Notes under the pieces: model-generated | Seen by the model: the letters and a program-made list of their open reading frames with translations, nothing else | Database searches by the model: none | What the model was told of the DNA's origin: nothing | Made by a program: the position numbers and the translations under genes | In this document: positions 18,344-25,982 of the stretch, in pieces | Position numbering within the stretch: position 1 is the stretch's first letter | Layout of the letters: every line of letters starts with the position of its first letter | NCBI GenBank assembly: GCA_963664045.2 | Contig: CAXXGT010000007.1 | Coordinates: 124,001-188,000, forward strand | Reading direction: 5' to 3' | Source of the DNA: JAPPHA01 sp963664045 | Lineage (GTDB): Bacteria; Pseudomonadota; Alphaproteobacteria; Rhodobacterales; Rhodobacteraceae | DNA: 64,000 bases

Positions 18344-18398
18344 CGTGCATTTTTACACGAAATGTGTTGGTACCCTTATATCAGCGGTTTAGTTTTCA

Positions 18399-18751
18399 AC
18401 GACTACTGGCCACCCCAGGCCGGCAGGGCTCCTGCTCCGCCGGAAGAGTGCTTGATGACAAAGGAAGATGCCGAGAAAATCAAACAGGTCGCACTGCAAC
18501 GAATACGAGAGGCTGCCAATGACGGTTCGATTATTGGTGTAAAGGATTTGGCCGTCGTGCTCTTCAGGTGGCGCGACATGACAGGGCGCTCTTCACGAGA
18601 GGTGAAGTTATTCTGCTATGCCGCGCTTGAAGATGATCAATCCGTCGTCAGCTTCGCCCGCGCATTCCTGGGACAGTCCTACGTAAGGGTTCGTTGCGAA
18701 ACAGGCGAATCGTTTGCTCATTGGGGGATTCCCCCTGGAATCGAAATGTGA
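18399..18751 (+). pseudogene. KAP-family P-loop NTPase, C-terminal fragment part 1
   Basis: The frame (with an ATG at 18455) reads like the C-terminal helical part of KAP NTPases: KQVALQRIREAANDGSI, LAVVLFRWRDM, EVKLFCYAAL, VSFARAFLGQSY. The N-terminal part with the P-loop is absent because the gene is cut by the end of the Tn3-like unit at 18375. After about 18680 the sequence stops looking like KAP and runs into the left flank of the ISAzo13 transposase gene. The missing piece resumes at 20003. Confidence 0.6.
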
Positions 18752-18763
18752 TTCACTCGCGGC

Positions 18764-19984
18764 ATGGATACGATCGAGACCATCCGGCGCCGGTTCGAGG
18801 CCCTGTCGCCGCATCTGGATGAGAAGAGCCTCCGTCTGTTCGTTGCGTCCGAGACGCTGCCCCTTGGCCGTGGCGGTGTGACCCTGGTTTCCACAGCGAC
18901 GGGTTTCGCACGTTCGACCATTTACCGTGGTCTTGCGGAACTCGGGGAGGAACCGGAGCCATCGGGCCGTGTTCGGCGTCCCGGCGGGGGTCGCAAGCCT
19001 GCGGTCGAGGTCCAGGACGGCCTTGAGGAGGCGCTCGATGCGCTTGTGGAGCCGGTTGTCCGGGGAGACCCCGAGCGTCCACTGCGGTGGATATCGAAGA
19101 GCCTGCGCCATATTTCCGCTGCGCTTTCCGATCAGGGCTTCTCGGTGTCCCATACCCTGGTGGGCCGTCTTCTGAAGCAGCAGGGCTACACGCTTCAGGG
19201 GAATGCGAAGAACCGCGAGGGTGCGGACCATCCGGATCGGGATGCACAGTTCCACCACATCAACGATCAGGTTGCGGCGTTTGCACAAGCCGGGCAGCCG
19301 GTGATCTCCGTGGACACCAAGAAGAAGGAATTGGTGGGGGATTTCAGGAACTCGGGCCGTGAGTGGCGTCCGAAAGGGTCCCCCGAGGAGGTCCGCGTCC
19401 ATGACTTTGCGGACAAGGAGCTTGGCAAGGCGATCCCCTACGGGGTCTATGACGTGATCAACAATGTCGGCTGGGTCAATGTCGGGATCAGCTGCGATAC
19501 ATCCGCATTTGCGGTCGAGAGCATCCGGCGCTGGTGGGACCGTCTGGGGAAGGAGCGATACCCCGGGGCCCGCAAGCTGCTCATCACCGCCGACTGCGGC
19601 GGCTCCAACGGGAGCCGGATCCGGTTGTGGAAGGTCGAACTGCAGAAGCTCGCACGCGAACTCGGCATCGAGATCAGCGTGTGCCACCTGCCGCCCGGGA
19701 CCAGCAAATGGAACCGCATAGAGCACAAACTCTTTTCCTTCATCAGTCAGAACTGGCGCGGCAAGCCCCTGTACAGCCTCACCACCATCATCAACCTGAT
19801 CGGCTCCACCACGACCGGCACGGGACTGAAGGTCTATTGCGACAGGGACACGAACGAGTACCCGACCGGCATCAAGATCAGCAAAGCGGAGATGGCGGCC
19901 CTGGATATCCGGCGCGCAGACGTCCATGGCGACTGGAACTACACCTTGCTTCCAACCCCCGCCAACGTAGCTTTTATTTCGTGA
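18764..19984 (+). CDS. tnpA: ISAzo13-family transposase
   Basis: The 406-residue product has the ISAzo13 layout: an N-terminal HTH (TLVSTATGFARSTIYRGLAE; GRVRRPGGGRKP), then a DDE core with Asp in VISVDTKKKEL, Asp in LLITADCGGSNG and Glu in SKWNRIEHKLFSFI. It is intact. The element lies inside a KAP-type NTPase remnant, whose two parts flank it. The exact IS ends were not determined; they should fall between about 18680-18760 and 19985-20002. Confidence 0.9.
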   Translation: MDTIETIRRRFEALSPHLDEKSLRLFVASETLPLGRGGVTLVSTATGFARSTIYRGLAELGEEPEPSGRVRRPGGGRKPAVEVQDGLEEALDALVEPVVRGDPERPLRWISKSLRHISAALSDQGFSVSHTLVGRLLKQQGYTLQGNAKNREGADHPDRDAQFHHINDQVAAFAQAGQPVISVDTKKKELVGDFRNSGREWRPKGSPEEVRVHDFADKELGKAIPYGVYDVINNVGWVNVGISCDTSAFAVESIRRWWDRLGKERYPGARKLLITADCGGSNGSRIRLWKVELQKLARELGIEISVCHLPPGTSKWNRIEHKLFSFISQNWRGKPLYSLTTIINLIGSTTTGTGLKVYCDRDTNEYPTGIKISKAEMAALDIRRADVHGDWNYTLLPTPANVAFIS

Positions 19985-20002
19985 CGATCCCTAAGTCAAG
20001 TT

Positions 20003-20159
20003 GGTGACCATGTGAGGCGCGTCCAAGACCAAGCTAAGGTCGACGGGATCGAGACCCTGATGGATGTCAAACGGTTTCGGGAAAGACTGACTGAGGTGCT
20101 CCGCGGCTCTCGGTTGATTCCAGATGACAAAGACGTTGTGCAACGGTTTCTGACTGCAT
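20003..20159 (+). pseudogene. KAP-family P-loop NTPase, C-terminal fragment part 2
   Basis: The frame starting GDHVRRVQDQAKVDGIETL and continuing RFRERLTEVL, DDKDVVQRFLTAW matches the typical KAP C-terminus, in which a GD(R/H)V segment follows the region found at the end of fragment 1. It is cut at 20159 by the terminal inverted repeat of a Tn3-family transposon. The original gene was therefore broken first by ISAzo13 and at its end by Tn3. Confidence 0.6.
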
Positions 20160-20262
20160 GGCCTAAACGGACCGAAGCTGCATATATGGACATCTTGAAG
20201 AACAGACGGCGAACAGATCGCGTGTTTTGTGACGTTTATGGTGCAGGGTCTTCCCGGATTGT

Positions 20263-20851
20263 TCACGGACTTTGACCGGCCTTGTCATGGTCTCCAGCCT
20301 TGCCTTTGGCCTTGTAGACGGTTCCGCGTGAGACCCCCATCTCGCGGGCGATCCTGGTCGGTGACTGCCCTTCGACAATTCGATGCCTGATTGTGTCCAT
20401 ATCGATCTTCGGAGGTCGTCCGCGATAGATACCCCTACGCCTGGCCGCGACAATTCCTTCAGCCTGACGCTCGCGGCGCAGGTTGGTCTCGAACTCGGCA
20501 AAGACGCCGAGCATGTCTAAAAAACGCCTTGCCGGCAGCGGTTGACGTATCCACGGGTTGTTCGGTCGCAGCGAGATGGGCGCCCCTCTCCCTGAGCTTC
20601 GCGACAATGACCTGGAGATCCTTCAGGGAACGCGCCAAACGGTCGATGCGCGTGACCACGAGTATCTCGTCCGGATGGATGAAGTCGAGGATGATGCCGA
20701 GCTCGGGACGGCTCTCAAGGCTGGAGCCGCTGCCGGTTTCGGTCCGGATCATGGTACATCCCGCGGCTTCAAGTGCCGTGATCTGGGCCTCGGGGTTCTG
20801 GTCTGCTGTCGAGACCCTGGCATAGCCGATGCAGGCGGTAGAAGTGTTCAT
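20263..20851 (-). pseudogene. tnpR: Tn3 resolvase interrupted by a one-base frameshift
   Basis: The N-terminal part (YARVSTADQNPEAQ with the catalytic Ser; VVTRIDRLARSLKDL) and the C-terminal part (FLDMLGVFAEFETNLRRERQ; HTH PTRIAREMGVSRGTVYK) are in different frames. The join is a run of six A on the plus strand (20519-20524); five would restore GKAFLDML. The cause could be a true mutation, a sequencing error in a homopolymer, or slippage. Without frameshifting, the product would lack most of the long helix and the DNA-binding domain. Confidence 0.85.
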
Positions 20852-20970
20852 TTTGGGTATGCCTCCGGCATCGTGTGTGCATTATGTCGGAAACGACCCT
20901 AAATGAACAACGGAAAGTGACGATGTGGTGTTCATTCGACCTGTCATCATGGGTACACCCAAAATGACGC
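20852..20970. promoter_or_regulatory. Probable res site of Tn3 unit A
   Basis: The space between the transposase stop and the resolvase start holds inverted copies of a CATTTTGGGT motif: TTCATTTTGGGTATGCC overlapping the resolvase start, and GGTACACCCAAAATGACGC near 20951. Such repeated half-sites are expected for resolvase binding and for promoter control in this transposon family. Confidence 0.5.
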
Positions 20971-23865
20971 TCATGCAGCCCTCTGTTCGAAGTCGATGCG
21001 CTCGTCGAGATCCAGTTCGAAGCGGCCGTAGGGATTGATGTACAGGTAGAACAGTGGCGAGAGCCCGCGCATGTCTTCCGACGACAGCCGGTCTGCCCAA
21101 CCCGGATCGTTCAGGATCGATTGCACCATGCGCGTGTTGACGTAGACAAGCGAGGCCTGGACAAGTTGGAGTGCCAGCGCCGAAATCTCCTGGTCGCTGA
21201 CCCGGTTGGTTGCAATCTCGCCGCCCTTCCCGAAGAACACGAAGCCGTTCGCGCTGTTCCAGTTCTCGATCACGTTCAGACCTTCGTGGATCTCGCGGCG
21301 GAAGCTTTCGAGCCTGAGATAGCGGCAGAGAAAGATCGTCTTGATAGCGCGATCGAGCTCGGCCAGCGCCCTGTAGGTCGGGTGCATCACATCGCCCCGG
21401 GAGAAGCGGCGCAGAATTGATTCCGGCTCAGCGGTGCCATGTTGCATCGCAGCCGCGTGTTTCACCATTTCATCGTATTGGCGCACGATCTCGTCCCAGT
21501 TCACAACCCCCGAAAGAACAGGTGCAAGGTTGGGCAGGCTCGCACGCTGGCCTGGCGATGCCAGCATCAGTTTCTGGCGCGCGATCGCCTTGAGCCGCGG
21601 GGCCAGTTCGAAGCCGAGAAGATGTGCGAAGGCGAACCCGACGGCACTCTGGCCGTGGGTATCGACATACTGGCGCTGGATTTCCATGTCCGTGCAATGA
21701 CGCGGCACGCCCTCGATCATGGCCGCGACCTCGGACGAGGAACAGCGCTTGAGCTGGGAATAGATGCAGGCTGCCTTGCGCTCGACATGCCAATAGATCA
21801 TCACCCCCCGGCCACCGTAGCGGGCATGCCATTCCGTCATGAGATTTCGATCCCAGGCACCGAACTTCGTGGAATCTGAGGCACAGGTCGTACCAACCGG
21901 CCCCCAGATCTCGGGATTGCGAATGGCCAGCGTGGCGTTGGTCACCCTGGCACAGGCGGCTCTCAACGCCGTGGCGTCGATGTAGCGTCTGTGAACATGG
22001 GCAAGTTCGTCGATGCTGACGTCCTCGGTTCCGGTGGCAATCCGTTTGAGACCGGCATTGATGCCGGCAGCATACAGGGCCAGGAGCGGACGCCGGTTGC
22101 GAACATCATGCGCCAACACCTCACGGCTGGCCGAGCTTTCAAAGCAATCCAGGAACTGCGTGCCGAGCGCGGTCTCCTTCAGGACATCGAGAAGACCCGT
22201 CATCGGCCAGGTCCGGCCGATCTCGTTCTTCAACTCGATCAGTCCCGTGGGCTCCGGCTGGCGATCGAGAGGTGTGACACAGATCAGGTTCTTCCCGGTC
22301 TGTCGCAACCGGACCATGCCGTTCTTCGGCAGCGTCGCGTTCAGCAATCGCAGTTCTTCTTCCAGGCTGGCACGGATATCTGCCACGAACGCGTGGGCGT
22401 CCTGCTGAAGGCCGAGATCGGCGTAATAGGTTTCGCGGCGCTCGTCGAAATCAGTTGGCAAATCATGGTCCGGATCCCGGTAGCGGTCAGCACCTTCAAC
22501 CCAGATTTCCCGGGCCCGGATGCTGTCGCGGAGCTGGCTCAGCACGCAGAGTTCGTAGGATATCACGTTCAGCCGGCCCTTGCCGTCAACAACAAACTCC
22601 TTCCAGCCGGAAGGAATGGATCCGGCAGGCGCAATTCCGGCAGGCACTGTCCTGCGCCCTTCTTCTCTCAAGCTGATGATCAGTTCCACGGCATCAAGGA
22701 CCGGATGCCAGACCACATTGTTCGACCGGAACCGCAGAACCGACAGGAGCTTCGGTATCATCCGGCGATAGTGGCCAGCATAGGATCCCCGCATGACGGT
22801 CTGAATGCGCTTGTCCAGCGTGCCCTTGGCGCGGTGCTCGTCAATCACGGCCGTCAACTTCGCAATCCCGGCTACCGGATAGATGACATCGATTACCCGG
22901 CCTTCCGGGTCTTCGATCGCCGCCTCCGCAATGTCGAACAGCAGGCGTTCCTTGCCGTGAACCCGCTCGATGTCACGTGCGATCCCGGTGATCACCGTTC
23001 GACGCGACCGTGTCTGAAGGCGGTGCAAGATCTCCAGGAGGAGATCAATCAGATCATCCGTCAGCTTGCGGTGCCGGTCCATGAGATACAGGGCATAGAG
23101 GCCAAGGCGCCGCTCCTCGCCATGTCGTCGCATTTCCGAGGCATTCTCGCCTTCGACACGGCGACACAGCATCGCGGTCCAGCCCGGATCAACTCCCGCC
23201 AGATGATCCCACGGCAAATCAAGGCTATCGAGAAAGGTCAATCGATCACAGGCGCCGAGAACGTTATCGAGGGTGGCAGCACCCACCTCGCTCTTCATGT
23301 GGTGAAACCCGGTGAGGCTTCTGGGCTCCGAGAGACTGCCATCAAGTTCCTCTCGCGTGTCGGCCGGGAGGGAACGGGCAGTCGATTCCAGAAATCCTTC
23401 GAGAAAATCGTGACGTGCACTACGAACCAGCCGATCCATGATCTTGTCCGAAGAGACATGAACCGAATTGGCGAGACACCATGCATATCCGGATGCAATC
23501 TGCTCCTCCACCGTCGGAGACGAACCCCGGCAGTCCTCGACAATCCAGCTGCGCAGGGCAGAACGATCCCGGGCCGTGGCGCGCCGAACACCAAGATGCC
23601 GCAGGATCGCAACACGGTGACGACGCGCGTTGACATGATGAAAACGAAATTGTCCGGTGTCCGGTACGGTCAGATCCAGTTGCTGACCCAGGTACTGTAG
23701 GCCTTCCAGGCAAAGATCGTCCTCGCGGGAAGGAAAACGTCCATGGGTCCGGAAGAACCGGAGCTGGAAGGCAACCCAGATCCGGCTGCCGAGATTGAAA
23801 CCCTCAACGAACCCCACATCGTCGAAATCCAGGCTCCAGCATTCCAGAAAGGATCGATCAGACAT
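20971..23865 (-). CDS. tnpA: Tn3-family transposase TnpA (unit A), full length
   Basis: The product is about 964 residues from the ATG at 23865 (an upstream ATG at 23898 is also possible). The N-terminal region (HGRFPSREDDLCLEGLQYLG) is the usual end-binding domain. The catalytic core shows Asp in ASDSTKFGAWD, Asp in RQYVDTHGQSAVGFAF and Glu near the end (SFRREIHEGLNVIENWNSAN), the DDE set of Tn3 transposases. The frame is uninterrupted, so this may be the only functional Tn3 transposase in the window, and it could act on ends of its own type. The long open frame on the opposite strand is a shadow of this gene. Confidence 0.92.
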   Translation of the reverse strand: MSDRSFLECWSLDFDDVGFVEGFNLGSRIWVAFQLRFFRTHGRFPSREDDLCLEGLQYLGQQLDLTVPDTGQFRFHHVNARRHRVAILRHLGVRRATARDRSALRSWIVEDCRGSSPTVEEQIASGYAWCLANSVHVSSDKIMDRLVRSARHDFLEGFLESTARSLPADTREELDGSLSEPRSLTGFHHMKSEVGAATLDNVLGACDRLTFLDSLDLPWDHLAGVDPGWTAMLCRRVEGENASEMRRHGEERRLGLYALYLMDRHRKLTDDLIDLLLEILHRLQTRSRRTVITGIARDIERVHGKERLLFDIAEAAIEDPEGRVIDVIYPVAGIAKLTAVIDEHRAKGTLDKRIQTVMRGSYAGHYRRMIPKLLSVLRFRSNNVVWHPVLDAVELIISLREEGRRTVPAGIAPAGSIPSGWKEFVVDGKGRLNVISYELCVLSQLRDSIRAREIWVEGADRYRDPDHDLPTDFDERRETYYADLGLQQDAHAFVADIRASLEEELRLLNATLPKNGMVRLRQTGKNLICVTPLDRQPEPTGLIELKNEIGRTWPMTGLLDVLKETALGTQFLDCFESSASREVLAHDVRNRRPLLALYAAGINAGLKRIATGTEDVSIDELAHVHRRYIDATALRAACARVTNATLAIRNPEIWGPVGTTCASDSTKFGAWDRNLMTEWHARYGGRGVMIYWHVERKAACIYSQLKRCSSSEVAAMIEGVPRHCTDMEIQRQYVDTHGQSAVGFAFAHLLGFELAPRLKAIARQKLMLASPGQRASLPNLAPVLSGVVNWDEIVRQYDEMVKHAAAMQHGTAEPESILRRFSRGDVMHPTYRALAELDRAIKTIFLCRYLRLESFRREIHEGLNVIENWNSANGFVFFGKGGEIATNRVSDQEISALALQLVQASLVYVNTRMVQSILNDPGWADRLSSEDMRGLSPLFYLYINPYGRFELDLDERIDFEQRAA

Positions 23866-23987
23866 GCACGCGTCCCCCAGGCAAAGATACCCGATCACAG
23901 ATCAACGGAAGGCTGGCGTCAATGTCTCATTTGTACGCGTTCTGTTCTACAAGATGTCCATATATGCAGCTTCGGTCCGTTTAGGCC

Positions 23988-24915
23988 TCTTTGCCTCCCG
24001 AAAGATCGTGCCGACGATCCGGTCATGGGTTTCCACGACGGTGTCGGCAATAGCGGCGCTCCACTCCACGACACAGACCGCCAGGATAGCCAGGCGGCGG
24101 TCACTGGAGATATCAAGGAGCCCATCGGTGAAGTACCGCTCACCCTGACGGCGCAGACGCGTGATCCTGTGGGGTGGAATGCCATCGAGAACAGCCGTCG
24201 GCAGATCTATCGCCTGCAGAAATTCGAGCCGGTCGAGAAGGCGGTTGATGTTGGCCGAGTTGTTCCCGACTTCGAACTGGCGCAACCATATGAACCGGCT
24301 CACATGTCAGTCGGTGTCTTCGCTCAGCAGGCTGTCGAGGCGCGCGCGCATTCCGTTGTCGATGCGTGCGGCAATCCGGGCATCGATCCGGCGCTCCGCC
24401 GCGACCAGGGCATCGGCGCAGAGCCTCTCGATGATCGAAATGCCGGGCAGGATGATCTGCCGGCGGCGGCACTCCTCCACGAAGCTGCGTACCAGTTCTT
24501 CGCCGGACCCAGCCGCTTCGGCCTGCTCTGTAAGCCGGGACTTCATCTGGCGCGCACGCTTGCCCGTAAACATCCTGTAGCCGTAGATCCTGCGCAAGGC
24601 ACCAAGATGCTCGCGGCGGGTTTCTTCGCGAACTGCATACGGCAACCGGTCATCCGGCTTCAGGCCCAGCTGGGCGGCAATGAAACGCGAAACCTCCTCC
24701 GGGATTACCCCGCCCGACTTCAACAGACGCCCCGGACAATGAAAGGCGCAGAGTTGAAGCGCGAAACCCAGTTGGTTTTCGGGGCGCCTTCGCTCCCGGA
24801 TGTGTTCGATATCATCATCTGCCAAGGTGTAATGCCGCAGCAAGGATGCCTCGTCAGCCGGCAAATCGATAAGCGCGGCACGTTGCCGCTCCGTCAAAAG
24901 ACTGCGTCTTGGCAA
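23988..24915 (-). pseudogene. tnpA: Second Tn3-family transposase (unit B), 5' fragment with a nonsense codon
   Basis: This begins as a normal TnpA (LLTERQRAALIDLPADEASL; ENQLGFALQLCAFHCPG; RRIYGYRMF). After LLSEDTD there is an in-frame TGA at 24307-24309, then the same frame resumes with SRFIWLRQFEVGNNSANINR. The stop fits a CGA-to-TGA change. The gene is cut at 23988 by the inverted repeat of unit A, leaving about 300 codons of a protein of nearly 1000. The rest of this transposase is not found in the window. Confidence 0.85.
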
Positions 24916-25080
24916 CTTGGGTGCCTCCGTCCGTTGTGATGTTTGGATGTCCGAAAGACCAACGATCAGCGGACAGGTTCAAGCCGAAAATCCACGTCCA
25001 CGAAACAAGGCCGAAAGTCGTCTCAAATGAAAGGTATGATAAAATTTGCAAGTGCGGGACCTTATCCGTGCAGACCCGCC

Positions 25081-25659
25081 ATGGAAACCATCAAGATCGG
25101 ATATGCGCGCTGCTCGACCCTCAGCCAGGACCTGGAGGCGCAGCGGAAATCCCTGCGTGAACTCGGCGTTCACGAGAACCGCATCTACACAGACCATGGG
25201 TTGACCGGCACGAACAGCGAGCGCCCCGGTCTTGACCAGGCTCTCGCCGCTCTTCGTGAGGGTGATACGCTGGCCGTCTCAAAGCTGGACCGTCTGGCCC
25301 GCTCCGTTCCGAATTCGCGCACCATTGTCGAAGAGTTGCAGAAAAGAGGCGTGAAACTCGCGCTCGGCGCGACAGTTCATGATCCCACTGACCCAATGGG
25401 GAAAATGTTCTTCAACATCGTTGCCACCTTCGCCGAATTCGAAGCGGACCTCATCAGGATGCGCACCCGCGAGGGCATGGCGATCGCGAAGGCGAAGGGA
25501 AAGTTGCGGGGGAAACAGCCAAAACTGTCTGAAAAACAACAGAAAGAGCTCTGGCGAATGCACGATACCGGGGAATATTCGATCAGCGATCTTGCAGAGG
25601 TCTTCTCCGTATCACGGCCGACCGTCTATCGAACGTTGAGCAGGCGGAAAATCGCTTAA
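25081..25659 (+). CDS. tnpR: Serine resolvase of Tn3 unit B
   Basis: The 192-residue product has the catalytic Ser in YARCSTLSQDLEAQ, the segment LAVSKLDRLARSV, the long helix FAEFEADLIRMRTREGM and a C-terminal HTH (SISDLAEVFSVSRPTVYRTL). It is divergent from the broken unit B transposase, so 24916-25080 should hold the res site and promoters. The stop codon lies inside the 38-base terminal repeat. The ATG at 25081 was chosen because the family normally starts a few residues before YARCS. Confidence 0.9.
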   Translation: METIKIGYARCSTLSQDLEAQRKSLRELGVHENRIYTDHGLTGTNSERPGLDQALAALREGDTLAVSKLDRLARSVPNSRTIVEELQKRGVKLALGATVHDPTDPMGKMFFNIVATFAEFEADLIRMRTREGMAIAKAKGKLRGKQPKLSEKQQKELWRMHDTGEYSISDLAEVFSVSRPTVYRTLSRRKIA

Positions 25660-25691
25660 CGTACTATTCGGCCCCCTACCGGAATCGACCC
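25654..25691. repeat. Terminal inverted repeat of Tn3 unit B
   Basis: Read inward from 25691 it begins GGGTCGATTCCGGTAGGGGG and runs 38 bases to the resolvase stop. The same end type occurs at 34731-34768, at 35656-36576 (split by a group II intron) and in part at about 60064-60078. Confidence 0.85.
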
Positions 25692-25982
25692 GACCGAGGA
25701 CAACCGAACAAGCGCGACGGCAGTATCGACCGTTCGCGTCGATCATGGCTTCAATGAGTGCAGGAAAAACCTTTCAGGCCAGATCCAATTCCCGAGGAGT
25801 TGCCCCTATTACTGTTAGACAACCGCATGAATCGCCAAGCTAATCAACTCAACAGAAAACCGTCAAATTGGCGACTCCGAGCACATAAAAAAGATAGTGA
25901 CTGACAGTGACGCTATATTGAGATATGTTCTCTCTTTGTTTCAATTAGTTTGCGCCAATAACATTGGGAGATCAATCACACT
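25692..25982 (+). promoter_or_regulatory. AT-richer leader and presumed promoter of the five-gene operon
   Basis: There is no gene here. Base composition changes from GC-rich to AT-rich between the Tn3 end and the ATG at 25983, consistent with the edge of a separately acquired segment. A GGGAG ribosome binding site lies 8 bases or so before the ATG. A stretch with TATATTGAGATAT near 25913-25925 could include a -10 box, but this is a weak guess. Confidence 0.35.

Larger units (their letters stand above)
13138..18375. mobile_element. Tn3-like non-autonomous unit with inverted resolvase-linked ends and defence-type cargo
   Basis: The left end (13138-13175, AGGTACTAGCACATTTCATG...) and the right end (18338-18375, read inward as GGGTACCAACACATTTCGTG...) are related 38-base inverted repeats. 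Each lies exactly at the 3' end of a serine resolvase gene pointing outward: an intact copy on the right and a decayed copy on the left. No Tn3 transposase lies between them. The three cargo genes are HEPN/ApeA-like, nuclease-like and PLD-like. I read this as a Tn3-derived inverted-repeat unit that could be mobilised by a transposase elsewhere. I could not find a clear 5-base target duplication; similarity continues a few bases outside the 38-mers. Confidence 0.62.
20160..23987. mobile_element. Complete Tn3-family transposon (unit A)
   Basis: Perfect 38-base inverted repeats begin GGCCTAAACGGACCGAAGCT at 20160-20197 and, on the other strand, at 23950-23987. Between them lie a resolvase gene with a frameshift and a full transposase gene, both on the minus strand. 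The 5-base flanks differ (TGCAT on the left, TCTTT on the right), so there is no target duplication. The left flank is KAP NTPase sequence and the right flank is another transposase, so the ends have been rearranged after insertion. A 28-base part of the same end occurs at 34702-34729. Confidence 0.85.

Noticed and set aside
21991..23700. A 569-codon plus-strand open frame
   Set aside because: It lies wholly inside the Tn3 transposase gene on the other strand, has low-complexity shadow composition and no ribosome binding site.
23743..24939. A 398-codon plus-strand open frame over the Tn3 end
   Set aside because: It is antisense to two transposase sequences and crosses an inverted repeat; the composition is that of a shadow.
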